DNA of 64,000 bases from Paraphysomonas bandaiensis (lineage: Eukaryota > Chrysophyceae). Positions 44,401 to 55,700 of this stretch are shown one piece after another (position 1 is the first letter of the stretch; each line of letters starts with the position of its first letter). The translations under genes were made by a program, and so were the position numbers. Where the stretch lies: contig CBFFRP010000288.1 in NCBI GenBank assembly GCA_965644295.1, positions 496,001 to 560,000 on the forward strand, written 5' to 3'. The notes beneath the pieces were generated by a model, which did not search any database, was not told where the DNA came from, and saw only the letters and a list, made by a program, of their open reading frames with translations.

Positions 44401-45247
44401 GATTGCTGCAGAGCTGATACCACTCTCAGACATGGCGACATATCCAACGACGACCCGGAGGCGGAGGAAGAGATACCACGAAAGTGCACGAGCAGGGTAA
44501 GCAATACTGCTCATAAAGATGGTGACGGGGTCGTATGTCGTATATATGCGGTATTGTTCTGATTATTGTTGTGCGTTGTTACTATACACTGCACTAACTG
44601 TGTACATATTATGGTGTAGGAGAAGTGCAACGGGAAGAAGAATGTTGTCAACATTCGTGGCGACATATCCAACGACGACCCGGAGGCGGAGGAAGAGATA
44701 CCACGAAAGTGCACGAGCAGGGTAAGTAATACTGTTCATAAAGATGGTGACGGGGTCGTATGTCGTATATATGCGGTATTGTTCTGATTATTGTTGTGCG
44801 TTGTTACTATACACTGCACTAACTGTGTACATATTATGGTGTAGGAGAAGTGCAACGGGAAGAAGAATGTTGTCAACATTCGTGGCGACATATCCAACGA
44901 CGACCCGGAGGCGGAGGAAGAGATACCACGAAAGCGCACGAGCAGGGTAAGTAATACTGTTCATAAAGATGGTGACGGGGTCGTATGTCGTATATATGCG
45001 GTATTGTTCTGATTATTGTTGTGCGTTGTTACTATACACTGTACTAACTGCTTATGATCCTTCACCTGCTTATGATCCTCCACCTACTAGCAATGTGCCC
45101 CCAGCGGCTGTTGCCGCGTCGTTTCCGAGCATAGGTACTAATACTACTGTAAGTAGTAGTGGTAAAGATGGCTATATGCGTATGCAATGTATCCGAAATC
45201 AGGCTATTCGGTTGGAGCGTTTGCAGTCTCAAGCGAAGCAGGTGTAG
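44401..45247 (+). CDS. Gene with a tandemly duplicated phase-0 exon (acidic/basic repeat protein), 5' end unclear
   Basis: A 102-bp exon (EKCNGKKNVVNIRGDISND then DPEAEEEIPRKCTSR) occurs with its 123-bp intron in a 225-bp tandem unit. The donors AGG|GTAAGT and acceptors GGTGTAG|GAG are intact, with a CACTAAC branch site before the acceptor. Exon ends: about 44437-44496 (first, partial match), 44620-44721, 44845-44946. The last exon, after about 45045, encodes YDPPPTSNVPPAAVAASFPS, then RMQCIRNQAIRLERLQSQAKQV and a stop at 45247. Because the exon is phase 0 at both ends, any number of copies stays in frame. Charge pattern and PRKRTSR suggest a nuclear protein; no family recognised. The first exon was not found. 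Confidence 0.5.
44435..45050 (+). repeat. 225-bp tandem exon+intron unit, almost three copies
   Basis: Landmark GCGACATATCC at 44435, 44660 and 44885. The copies differ at only a few bases (for example TGC/CGC in the CTSR/RTSR codon). Confidence 0.92.
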
Positions 45248-45399
45248 CTATATGAGAATATGATATTACAAAACACAAGTAATAATAGCAGGGCCAACTT
45301 TTAACGCAATAAATACTGCTAATAACAACTATACTTGCGACTTTTTCTTTATCTTTAACCTCTCAGATACAAATTACAGTAAAATAATAACTCAATACT

Positions 45400-45640
45400 T
45401 ATATATGAAACCTGGTGAAATTGCTTTACCAGGTTTTGGTATTACCTCGACTTTAGGTGTTACTGCAAGTAGTAGTAGCGGTGTAATTGCAGGTAGCAGT
45501 AGTGGGATAGCTATATGCGTATGCAATGTATCCAAAATCAGACTATTCTGTGGGAGCATTTGCACTTTGAAGAGAGGCAATAATGTAGCTATATGAGAAC
45601 ATGATATTACAAAAAGCACTAGTATTAGCAGGGGCAGCTT
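45400..45640 (+). pseudogene. Decayed second copy of the family's last exon
   Basis: ATAGCTATATGCGTATGCAATGTATCC and ATGTAGCTATATGAGAA match 45164-45255, but the frame and residues are changed. An AAACCTGGT...ACCAGGTTT hairpin sits at 45409-45437 and recurs in part near 38610-38632. Confidence 0.55.
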
Positions 45641-46155
45641 GTAACAACTATTATTGCGACTTATATAATAAAGTACTTAATATGAGAAACATTTTTCAAC
45701 CTAGTCTAAAAGGTTTAATTACCCAGCCACACTAGGTTTGGGGTAAATATCTATTAATAATAGTCAATTTTAGTGATAAACCTACTTTTCTTACCCATCC
45801 ATTGATTACACATGATGACTGTCAAAGATACTTGCTTACAACATGCACAATATGAATGTCTTAAAGATTATTGCTGACAAAACCTAGTAAAGCAGTCAAA
45901 TGCTTTTTAAACGCTTTTATACATAAAAGCAAAACGACTACCTTGACTTCTTCTTTTGATCATCATTTACCTAAAAATCGTAATTCTCCCAATAAACAAA
46001 ATTTCTTACTCTTTCATGATGGATAGTTTAGTATTAACAACGTTGTTTTCAAACAAGCATGTATATGAAATTGCTTGTCATTATCAGTAGACGTAGTGAA
46101 AAGTGCAAAACAATTGTAAATAATGTGATAATCTAGTGTAACTTCTATAATACTA
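45641..46155. other. Intergenic, nothing recognised
   Basis: AT-rich with only short frames. Confidence 0.4.
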
Positions 46156-46159
46156 CTAT

Positions 46160-46240
46160 ATTTAACACCATAAACCTTTTTGTGCATAGCTGCAAGCACC
46201 ACGGTGCAACCATTTTTGCTTTCAAAGGGTGATTTTATCA
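46160..46240 (-). repeat. Repeat R2 tail, inverted copy
   Basis: The reverse complement (GAAAGCAAAAATGGTTGCAC, then CGTGGTGCTTGCAGC) matches the core of R2 at 46380-46430. The two face each other. Confidence 0.55.
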
Positions 46241-46311
46241 GATGGATGAAGGTAGAGGAGTCTGCTGCTGAAGTTACATGAGGATCAGAATTAGTGTTTT
46301 TGGAGTAGAGA

Positions 46312-46515
46312 GGCTAAGGACTCTAAAATCCTGAAGTCAAATGTCTGCATGCTCCCAGCGTTTGCTTTGAGTGATAGCTAGAGCAAAAATGATTGCACCA
46401 TAGTGCTTCCGGTGACGCACAAGCAGCCTTCGTTGCGTTAAATAGTTGAATAGAAGAGTTAAACGCTGACTCTAAAACGCCTATTGCTAATAATAAGACA
46501 TTCACAACTGCAGTA
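46312..46515 (+). repeat. Dispersed repeat R2 (SINE-like), copy 2
   Basis: Same order as 5876-6090: AAGGACTCTAAAATC, GCGTTTGCTTTGAGT, GGTGACGCACAAGCAG, GCGTTAAATAGT, ATTGCTAATAATAAGACATT. Confidence 0.7.
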
Positions 46516-46735
46516 ACGGTGCCATATAGCATTCTTGACTGAGTGACACTCGACATTGACATTAAGTACAAATTTGGACTGGGAAACATATCAAAACCAT
46601 ACCGAATTAATTGCTTACTTAAAATATATATCGGGGGTAGTTAGTTTTCAATGGTATAAAGTTCTTCAATTTCGGTTGCTACATTTCGACTGTATGATAA
46701 AATTTAGTATATACACAATGACTATCGTTGCGGAT

Positions 46736-47812
46736 CTAATTCCTGTCTAAATCAATTTTCCCATGATAGCCGTCAGGGTACTTTCCTCTCTCTATAGTTC
46801 CGTCTTCACTCTTGTAGAAAACAAAGCCGTGTATAGCTGCAATATCAGTGTAGAATAGAGGTCCACACCACCGATCGTAATCAGGCTTCGCTTGAAAAGG
46901 CTCTCCTCCCCAAATTGTAGTCCACAGATACTCTAGCTCCCCACAAGTGCGATCGATATGCTTCACACCAGAATACAGTCGCTGTCGCAGCTCCTGATAA
47001 AAACTGAGGGGATAACGCTCAATATTCTCTCGAGCTACGATAAAAGATCCTGAGGTGTAAGTAGAAATATACTCGGGATAATCATCTATGATATGTTCAG
47101 TACATGTTTCGCCATTTGTTTTCAGGGTAGGCATATCTATGGGCATAGTAGAACCATCACTTGCTGGGGGATGTAGGGACGAACATCTGGAGCGCACAAC
47201 ACGATTGGAATGCTGAACTAATGGGTAGTTAAACCGAACAAGATTGTTCTTCGTTTGATTGAGAAACACCTAGAAGCTATTGAGCAACTTGCAAAACCAC
47301 ACTCCAAACACACCTTCGATAAAGAGATGTAGCCCGGAATTTCCCGCCGGGTATCCCATAGAGCATCAATGATATCTGTGTTGTTCTTGGCCAACACATC
47401 TCGAATAAGTGGACAATGTCGCGGAGCGTCTGCATGTACAAATATAACCGCACTGCTATGACATTATACCAAGAAAGTAAATAAAAAACAATAATAGCAA
47501 CCTTGGTAATGAATCATAATGCTCGATAATATACTGAACATATGTTAAGCACTCGTTGCCATTTATCGTGTCGATATAGTTATCTTCTGAGGCATGAAGT
47601 CGTTGATAAATTGAAATATTCTTGAAATTTTGGTGAAATACTTCGGAGGGTGACGCATCAGGAATCCACGACAGATCTTCGGGGTCGCCATCAATATTCG
47701 GTCCACCAAGAGAGGCCACAACAAGTGAAATCGGCTGGGCAATGATTTGCATGTGCAAAAAGAGTATATGAATGAAAACCATTACTCTCATAGATAGCGA
47801 ACCAGACTCCAT
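46736..47812 (-). CDS. DUF3431-type secreted protein
   Basis: Exons 47812-47502, 47455-47314 and 47269-46736 (introns 46 and 44 bp) give 328 aa. Residues 1-26 form a likely signal peptide (MESGSLSMRVMVFIHILFLH then MQIIAQP). The rest follows the DUF3431 pattern: ISLVVASLGG near 28, then DLSWIPD, NISIYQR, NGNECLTYVQYIIEHYDSLP, SAVIFVHADAPRHCP, and later GSFIVARENIERYPLSFYQEL. The family is common in fungi and protists, and its fold resembles glycosyltransferases, but no activity is established. Secretion or Golgi location is inferred from the signal peptide. It is head-to-head with the small gene at 48291 (479 bp). Confidence 0.8.
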
Positions 47813-48066
47813 AACTGCAAATAGATATCTTTGCTACTTACTGCACAGAAGTGGTAGTATCTCCATTGATTAAAACTTCATTTCATTGATTAAAATCCAC
47901 CCAAATGAATTGAGATCTCAGCAGTGAGATATGTCGACCCCTCGATGGACTTGTACAGCACATACGGGGTATGGATACGTGATACGGGAACCGTGATATT
48001 ATCGCGAGTTCGCTGCACTTGTGGGTCACTTCAAAAAAAATATTCCCTCATGTCTATATACGACAC

Positions 48067-48087
48067 GGTATACGGTATACGGTATAT
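48067..48087. promoter_or_regulatory. GTATAC cluster between divergent genes
   Basis: GGTATACGGTATACGGTATA, three GGTATA units in phase, 204-224 bp upstream of the 48291 start and 255-275 bp upstream of the DUF3431 start. Confidence 0.4.
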
Positions 48088-48290
48088 GTGTACAAAGAGT
48101 ACAGAGGAGTACACACGTGGTGTGTATATATTTCATCTTTTGAAAAATAGGATGTGTGATGTCATGCTCATGGTATGGCATGCGACTGACTGACTCTTTA
48201 TGGGCGAGTTGGGTATAAATTAGTCTCTATCTGTGACTCATATATTCCTGTCATATATCTGGATGAATTGTATTGCCTTTCATTGAAATT

Positions 48291-48608
48291 ATGGACATTG
48301 CCTGGCTTCAAGGTCGATTGGATCACTTCTCACGCCATACGGATGTGCATGGAAATACGAAGGAAAATCAGGGTGGATGTGGAAACCACTTTCCCCGCCC
48401 ATGTCAAACAACATCCGCTCCAGTGGAATATGAATTTTCATTACAGTATGATAATCGAAGTGCGTGCTCTGTGCAGTGTGGTGCAGCTAGCTCTTCAAGG
48501 AAGAGATCTCGTGGGAGTGAGGTAGAAGGCTATGATATTAACAACTTCCAGCGTCCTCGAATAGATTTACATGTCACTAGCTCTTCCTGCAGCCATAATA
48601 TTTTCTAA
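48291..48608 (+). CDS. Hypothetical small protein, 105 aa
   Basis: From ATG 48291 (MDIAWLQGRLDHFSRH) to TAA, Ser- and Cys-rich with a nuclear-signal-like SSSRKRSRGSE near residue 73. A TATAAATT lies about 75 bp upstream. No domain recognised. Position opposite the DUF3431 gene and the TATA box are the main support. Confidence 0.4.
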   Translation: MDIAWLQGRLDHFSRHTDVHGNTKENQGGCGNHFPRPCQTTSAPVEYEFSLQYDNRSACSVQCGAASSSRKRSRGSEVEGYDINNFQRPRIDLHVTSSSCSHNIF

Positions 48609-49523
48609 GTAGCAGTCACGCTTGTCGCGCGGGCCTTCATGACGTTATATGTGTGTTACTCAGTGGTGTGAAATATATATATCTTTAGTCAAATCTACAT
48701 AGTGCTGTTATTAATAATTAAGCGCAGTCATAAATGTAGTCATAAGTTCGTATGAGACACATCGTTGAGCTGTTTTTTAGTGATAGAATACATTTTGTAC
48801 AGCTACGCAATATGTAAGTACATAGAACACAGGCAAACTGTAAGGTAAGAGCAAAGAAGACCACGACGAGCATCATGCCAGAGTGGTAAATACTGATGAA
48901 AAATCATTATTTGTGAACAGTGCATATTAATAAAATAGATAATATAACAATGACTGTAGACAGATCTCATTCATCAACATATCAAAATAGTAGAAACGTA
49001 GCTAGTATTATACCTTGAATCAGAGATAAGAGATGTGCGTATCAATTATCAATTGACTTGCTTTGGATATTTTTTGATTGCGCGATAGGCATCAAACAGA
49101 ATCTTTAAATATAGCCACATATTTCCCAATATAAAGTTAATCTCTGTGGGCCCCTACTCCCTCCATTTTTTAGCGTTTGATTCTGATACTACCATAAGTC
49201 TATTGTTTTTAGAAATATAATAACGTAGCTTATAACGGTAATAACTCAGTGTGAACTCATAGAAGATTGCTACTGAAAAAATACCAACTTCAATGCTATA
49301 TTGCAAAAAATAAGCATGTTACACTGATACTGGGCTTTCCACACATGACGGTGAATATCAAGCCATACTAGGCAAATTCGGGGGCAAAAATATCAACGAG
49401 AAATGTACGTGCGCAATCAATCCAGTGACTAGAGAATAGGCTAAAAAACTTCACGATGCAATATTCACATACTGGGGCATCGTGTAGCACACACAGTTGA
49501 AGTAGACGACCACAGTTGAGCTT
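48609..49523. other. Intergenic, nothing recognised
   Basis: AT-rich with no supported coding exon. Confidence 0.4.
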
Positions 49524-51241
49524 CTAAAATCCAGGCTTGATATCATCGTAGTCTGGGGTGAAGGTCGCAAATGCGCCGGGAGACCAGCAATCTGCAGTCC
49601 CACTTCCAGCAAACTGGCCGATGTCATCGTACTTATCTGAGTCATATCGTACGGGATACTGCGGTGAAAGAGTCTGTGTTTGGTGCTGATGCTGTTGCTG
49701 GTAGTGATCCGGTGGAACATACGACACGTAATCTTGTGGTGAATCAGTTCTTCGGGGAATGGACTGGAATGATTCGTTGCCAGGAACCCTCGGTCCGAGA
49801 CCAAGGCCCACCATTCCCCCCGCCCCCATTACCGCTCCAGGGGGACCCATCATGGACTGCACTCATAACAACCTCCATTATATATGGTACGTGTCAAAAG
49901 AAAACTTACGTGATGGGAAGTGAGATTATCCGACTCATGATTAGAACCTCTTGCCTGATGCACTGCCGAAGCTGGAGACTCCTCCGCTGAATATCCTGAG
50001 AGGTCATTGGTATATGCCCCATGCTTAGGAGGAGCCGACGGTTTCGAACTGGAGGTAGAGGACGCGACTGCTGCTCCTCCCGCGCCTGGAACACCTGAAA
50101 ATAAACACCAAATACCCAAATTCGCCGCGTCAACACCTGCTGGTAGCAACATATGCTCACTAACCTATAGCACCTGTACACTCCGAAAGCGGAACCATCA
50201 TAAGCTGAAAGTAAGCAGGCTCTCCATCGTCCTGCCGGATTAGCCACATTGACACAAAGCAGGTCTCTTCCCTCTCACGGAACTTGCATGTCTTCCAGAA
50301 GTGCCGCACATTCTGGTTTGAGTGGGATAACATGTTTCCCACCACATGAAAGAGTTGATTCATCTCCTCGGGAAGCGTAAAATTGAAGACAGAAATGCTG
50401 CGAATTTCCTGCCTACAAATCAGCAGTTAGTACACAAGCGAATAGAGTACTATTCAACAATACTTCGAGAATCCGGAAAGCAGAGAGAACGCATCGTTGC
50501 AGGCGATGAACTGACCATCAACTCCAGTAAGAGCCATAGCCACAGCAGAGTTCATAAATAAATTATCATACGGTACATTTCCATCGCTCTAACACAGGTA
50601 AGTTTAACCAGGAAACACAGAGATATAGCGAAACAAATTCACCTCTTTGTAGAAAGTACCGTCACCACTGAACATACATATTATCAAGTTGCCCTAAAAG
50701 ACTTTTCAACAGCACACACCTTCCACTTGGCCTAGATCTATTCAACTTTGCAATACGTTCCTCTGCTAAGTGAAGAGCTTGCCTCAGCTTGATGATATAA
50801 TCATGGGTGCTATTTGAATAAGTTGGTACGAATGTCAATAATACTAGACTCACTCACTTTTTTAGTACAGAAAACTTGTCTTTCTTCGTCAAAATATTCG
50901 ACATCTACAGGAGAACACTTAGAAATTTGATATAAAATCAGTAAGAGTGATGTACCTCCAGCAAGTTTCGAAGAGACATGATGTGTCCATTGATTCTTTT
51001 CGTGCTGGTAAATATAGGAGATACATGACGTCGTGAGTGACACTGATACTCAATTAATCTCACCGCTGTTTCTCAATTTCATTAAGTTCTTCCCGAGTTT
51101 TTTTCGAAGCAGTTCGTCTGTCCAAATAGCGTTAGAGAGGAGTAGTCAAATATATAACACATGTACTGACCTATTCGAACTTGTTGTGGAATGCTCACTG
51201 ACGTCGTCAAACTCATGTATCTCAGTAGTCGGATTCAACAT
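49524..51241 (-). CDS. bHLH-PAS transcription factor, 10 exons
   Basis: Exons 51241-51171, 51117-51064, 51004-50956, 50904-50858, 50809-50720, 50667-50643, 50588-50464, 50412-50165, 50094-49910 and 49856-49524 give 408 aa. All introns are GT-AG and 48-75 bp. Residues about 27-85 form a bHLH: REELNEIEKQRRTKRINGH, MSLRNLLEMSN, KKDKFSVLKNTHDYI, then a Leu-heptad continuation (LRQALHLAEERIAKLN). The basic region keeps Glu and Arg of the E-box reader, but the usual His is Leu (ELNEIEKQRR). Residues about 130-240 form a PAS domain: GVDGQFIACNDAFSLLSGFS, KQEIRSISVFNFTLPEEM, FWKTCKF, GEPAYFQLMMVPL. The rest is Ser/Gly/Gln-rich and ends with an acidic Tyr-rich patch (SDKYDDIGQF). Likely a dimeric, E-box-like DNA-binding regulator, possibly with ligand or partner sensing through PAS. 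Confidence 0.88.
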
Positions 51242-52702
51242 CCTGTAATTCGTTTGATAGAATTATCGGAAAGTGTCAGGCTCAAGATATCTTGATGCTC
51301 TAAACTCAACCAGAGACACATGCGGTTAAATACATAGTCACGGTCATGTTATCACGTCGTCAGAAACATGTGTTGCGTGTATGAGGTTTTTGTATAGATT
51401 TCCCAAACATGTGTTATATACTGCTACAAAAATGAATGTGGTGTTGTGTATATACTGGTATATACGCAGTAGGAATTCCTATGTAGTTCAGTATGACGTT
51501 CTCAACGAACACAAACCACAAAAAACTAGGAAAAGTATGCTTTTCAAGGTCCTAAAAAACATCATTTTAGTTGCAAAAGTATACTTTTTAAGCCTCATCA
51601 TTCTTTTGTGTGTGGAAAGCACTCTGCTGTGAGGCTCTGGACATTCAATGTACATTTCGTATGAGGAAGTATGTATAATAGTAGCAAACAATATGAACGC
51701 TATACAATACAATGAAGCCATGACTCCACCGTCGTATTCGTTCACGTACACAGCTGTGTATCATGGTATATTGTATGCACTGTTTTCACTGTCAAGGCTC
51801 ATGTCTGTATCTTGCAGCCCGCAGGAGATACATCTTAGATTGGAGGCGGGTTAATGGTTTATGAAGAACAGCTCAGTTCACAGCAGTTTACAGTGAAGTA
51901 ATGTTGAAATACAATCTCACAGATTTCTCAACACTGCTAAGTGGAAATTTCACTTGGACTCATCTCAGGATCTGCAAGCTGTGAACGATGTTGAGACTTC
52001 GTGCGAAAAGGTAATGTCCCACAAAAGACAGAAGTGTACCAAGAAGTATGAATATATTTAGGTGTGCTGAAAGGGGTTTAAGTTATGAATGTTGCAGGTA
52101 GTTGCTGAATGGTAACAAAACTAATATATGAAACGAGGATAATCGCAGTATCTCTTTCGTCATCTCATTAGAGTTTATCCATCTTACAATCCTACCGTTT
52201 AGTTCTTATAAGGTTGCCTAAAACGAACCATATTTCACGTTTAATATTGCTGTCGTCTTACAGCATTTTTTCCTACAATCCTTGCAACGGAACCTTAAAC
52301 AATCTCTTCGAGGAGTTTCATTTTACTAATTAGGAAAGCTACATATCTAATTTCTTTCAACTTCTTATTGCCTAATTAACGCATTATGTAAGAACTGCGA
52401 TATTTCATCGTATGATAAACATTTTAACATGTACCTACTAAAGAGTGTAATGCGCTACATCATGCATTCCAACAATCTAGCATGTAACATTTAGTATAGC
52501 GTATAGCACCAGTCCTCTAAGATAAAGACTAAAACAGGAAAAATCATATTAGTGGATATGTATACATTGTATACAGTAATGACAGTTCCAAAAATCCAAA
52601 ATACATAAAAGTAAAAACAAAGATAATACTCACTGTCAACAACAAAATTAACATCCTTTACGTTTGCGCAATAAAAAACGGCAATTCAAAAGAAGAGGGT
52701 AC
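51242..52702. other. Intergenic, no gene recognised
   Basis: It contains several short frames with no domain and a GTATACATTGTATAC motif near 52560. The satellite array begins at its right end. Confidence 0.4.
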
Positions 52703-55700
52703 AGTCGATCAAAATCACACTACGAAAAAGCGGGATGAGATATATACCCGCTAATAAGTGCACGATAAATAGAAATTACACACTACCATGCAGCTATCAG
52801 ATGTAAAATGCCGATCATTGTCTTCGCAACACAAGTCATGAAAACACCACATCGTCATATCATGTTATTGTATCGCCTCATGTCATCAATCCTGGCCACG
52901 AGCCAATGCGCCGCATTGCTGCGGACAACATCGGGGTAGGCATGGATTCCCTTTTGGGCGAATATATACTACATATTCCCGTATACTTATATAATACAGC
53001 CACCATACCTGTTCCGTGTCGAATCAATAAACGCGGTAATACTTCATCCGCTAGATTATATTGTCAGCTCCCGTCACAATATATTCATCATGTATAACAT
53101 GACGGTGGCGGTGTCGATCAAAATCACACTACGAAAAAGCGGGATGAGATATATACCCGCTAAGAAGTGCACGATAAATAGAAATTACACACTATCATGC
53201 AGCTATCAGATGTAAAATGCCGATCATTGTCTTCGCAACACAAGTCATGAAAACACCACATCGTCATATCATGTTATTGTATCGCCTCATGTCATCAATC
53301 CTGGCCACGAGCCAATGCGCCGCATTGCTGCGGACAACATCGGGGTAGGCATGGATTCCCTTTTGGGCGAATATATACTACATATTCCCGTATACTTATA
53401 TAATACAGCCACCATACCTGTTCCGTGTCGAATCAATAAACGCGGTAATACTTCATCCGCTAGATTATATTGTCAGCTCCCGTCACAATATATTCATCAT
53501 GTATAACATGACGGTGGCGGTGTCGATCAAAATCACACTACGAAAAAGCGGGATGAGATATATACCCGCTAAGAAGTGCACGATAAATAGAAATTACACA
53601 CTATCATGCAGCTATCAGATGTAAAATGCCGATCATTGTCTTCGCAACACAAGTCATGAAAACACCACATCGTCATATCATGTTATTGTATCGCCTCATG
53701 TCATCGATCCTGGCCACGAGCCAATGCGCCGCATTGCTGCGGACAACATCGGGGTAGGCATGGATTCCCTTTTGGGCGAATATATACTACATATTCCCGT
53801 ATACTTATATAATACAGCCACCATACCTGTTCCGTGTCGAATCAATAAACGCGGTAATACTTCATCCGCTAGATTATATTGTCAGCTCCCGTCACAATAT
53901 ATTCATCATGTATAACATGACGGTGGCGGTGTCGATCAAAATCACACTACGAAAAAGCGGGATGAGATATATACCCGCTAAGAAGTGCACGATAAATAGA
54001 AATTACACACTATCATGCAGCTATCAGATGTAAAATGCCGATCATTGTCTTCGCAACACAAGTCATGAAAACACCACATCGTCATATCATGTTATTGTAT
54101 CGCCTCATGTCATCGATCCTGGCCACGAGCCAATGCGCCGCATTGCTGCGGACAACATCGGGGTAGGCATGGATTCCCTTTTGGGCGAATATATACTACA
54201 TATTCCCGTATACTTATATAATACAGCCACCATACCTGTTCCGTGTCGAATCAATAAACGCGGTAATACTTCATCCGCTAGATTATATTGTCAGCTCCCG
54301 TCACAATATATTCATCATATATAACATGACGGTGGCGGTGTCGATCAAAATCACACTACGAAAAAGCGGGATGAGATATATACCCGCTAAGAAGTGCACG
54401 ATAAATAGAAATTACACACTATCATGCAGCTATCAGATGTAAAATGCCGATCATTGTCTTCGCAACACAAGTCATGAAAACACCACATCGTCATATCATG
54501 TTATTGTATCGCCTCATGTCATCGATCCTGGCCACGAGCCAATGCGCCGCATTGCTGCGGACAACATCGGGGTAGGCATGGATTCCCTTTTGGGCGAATA
54601 TATACTACATATTCCCGTATACTTATATAATACAGCCACCATACCTGTTCCGTGTCGAATCAATAAACGCGGTAATACTTCATCCGCTAGATTATATTGT
54701 CAGCTCCCGTCACAATATATTCATCATATATAACATGACGGTGGCGGTGTCGATCAAAATCACACTACGAAAAAGCGGGATGAGATATATACCCGCTAAG
54801 AAGTGCGCGATAAATAGAAATTACACACTATCATGCAGCTATCAGATGTAAAATGCCGATCATTGTCTTCGCAACACAAGTCATGAAAACACCACATCGT
54901 CATATCATGTTATTGTATCGCCTCATGTCATCAATTCTGGCCACGAGCCAATGCGCCGCATTGCTGCGGACAACATCGGGGTAGGCATGGATTCCCTTTT
55001 GGGCGAATATATACTACATATTCCCGTATACTTATATAATACAGCCACCATACCTGTTCCGTGTCGAATCAATAAACGCGGTAATACTTCATCCGCTAGA
55101 TTATATTGTCAGCTCCCGTCACAATATATTCATCATATATAACATGACGGTGGCGGTGTCGATCAAAATCACACTACGAAAAAGCGGGATGAGATATATA
55201 CCCGCTAAGAAGTGCGCGATAAATAGAAATTACACACTATCATGCAGCTATCAGATGTAAAATGCCGATCATTGTCTTCGCAACACAAGTCATGAAAACA
55301 CCACATCGTCATATCATGTTATTGTATCGCCTCATGTCATCAATCCTGGCCACGAGCCAATGCGCCGCATTGCTGCGGACAACATCGGGGTAGGCATGGA
55401 TTCCCTTTTGGGCGAATATATACTACATATTCCCGTATACTTACATAATACAGCCACCATACCTGTTCCGTGTCGAATCAATAAACGCGGTAATACTTCA
55501 TCCGCTAGATTATATTGTCAGCTCCCGTCACAATATATTCATCATATATAACATGACGGTGGCGGTGTCGATCAAAATCACACTACGAAAAAGCGGGATG
55601 AGATATATACCCGCTAAGAAGTGCGCGATAAATAGAAATTACACACTATCATGCAGCTATCAGATGTAAAATGCCGATCATTGTCTTCGCAACACAAGTC

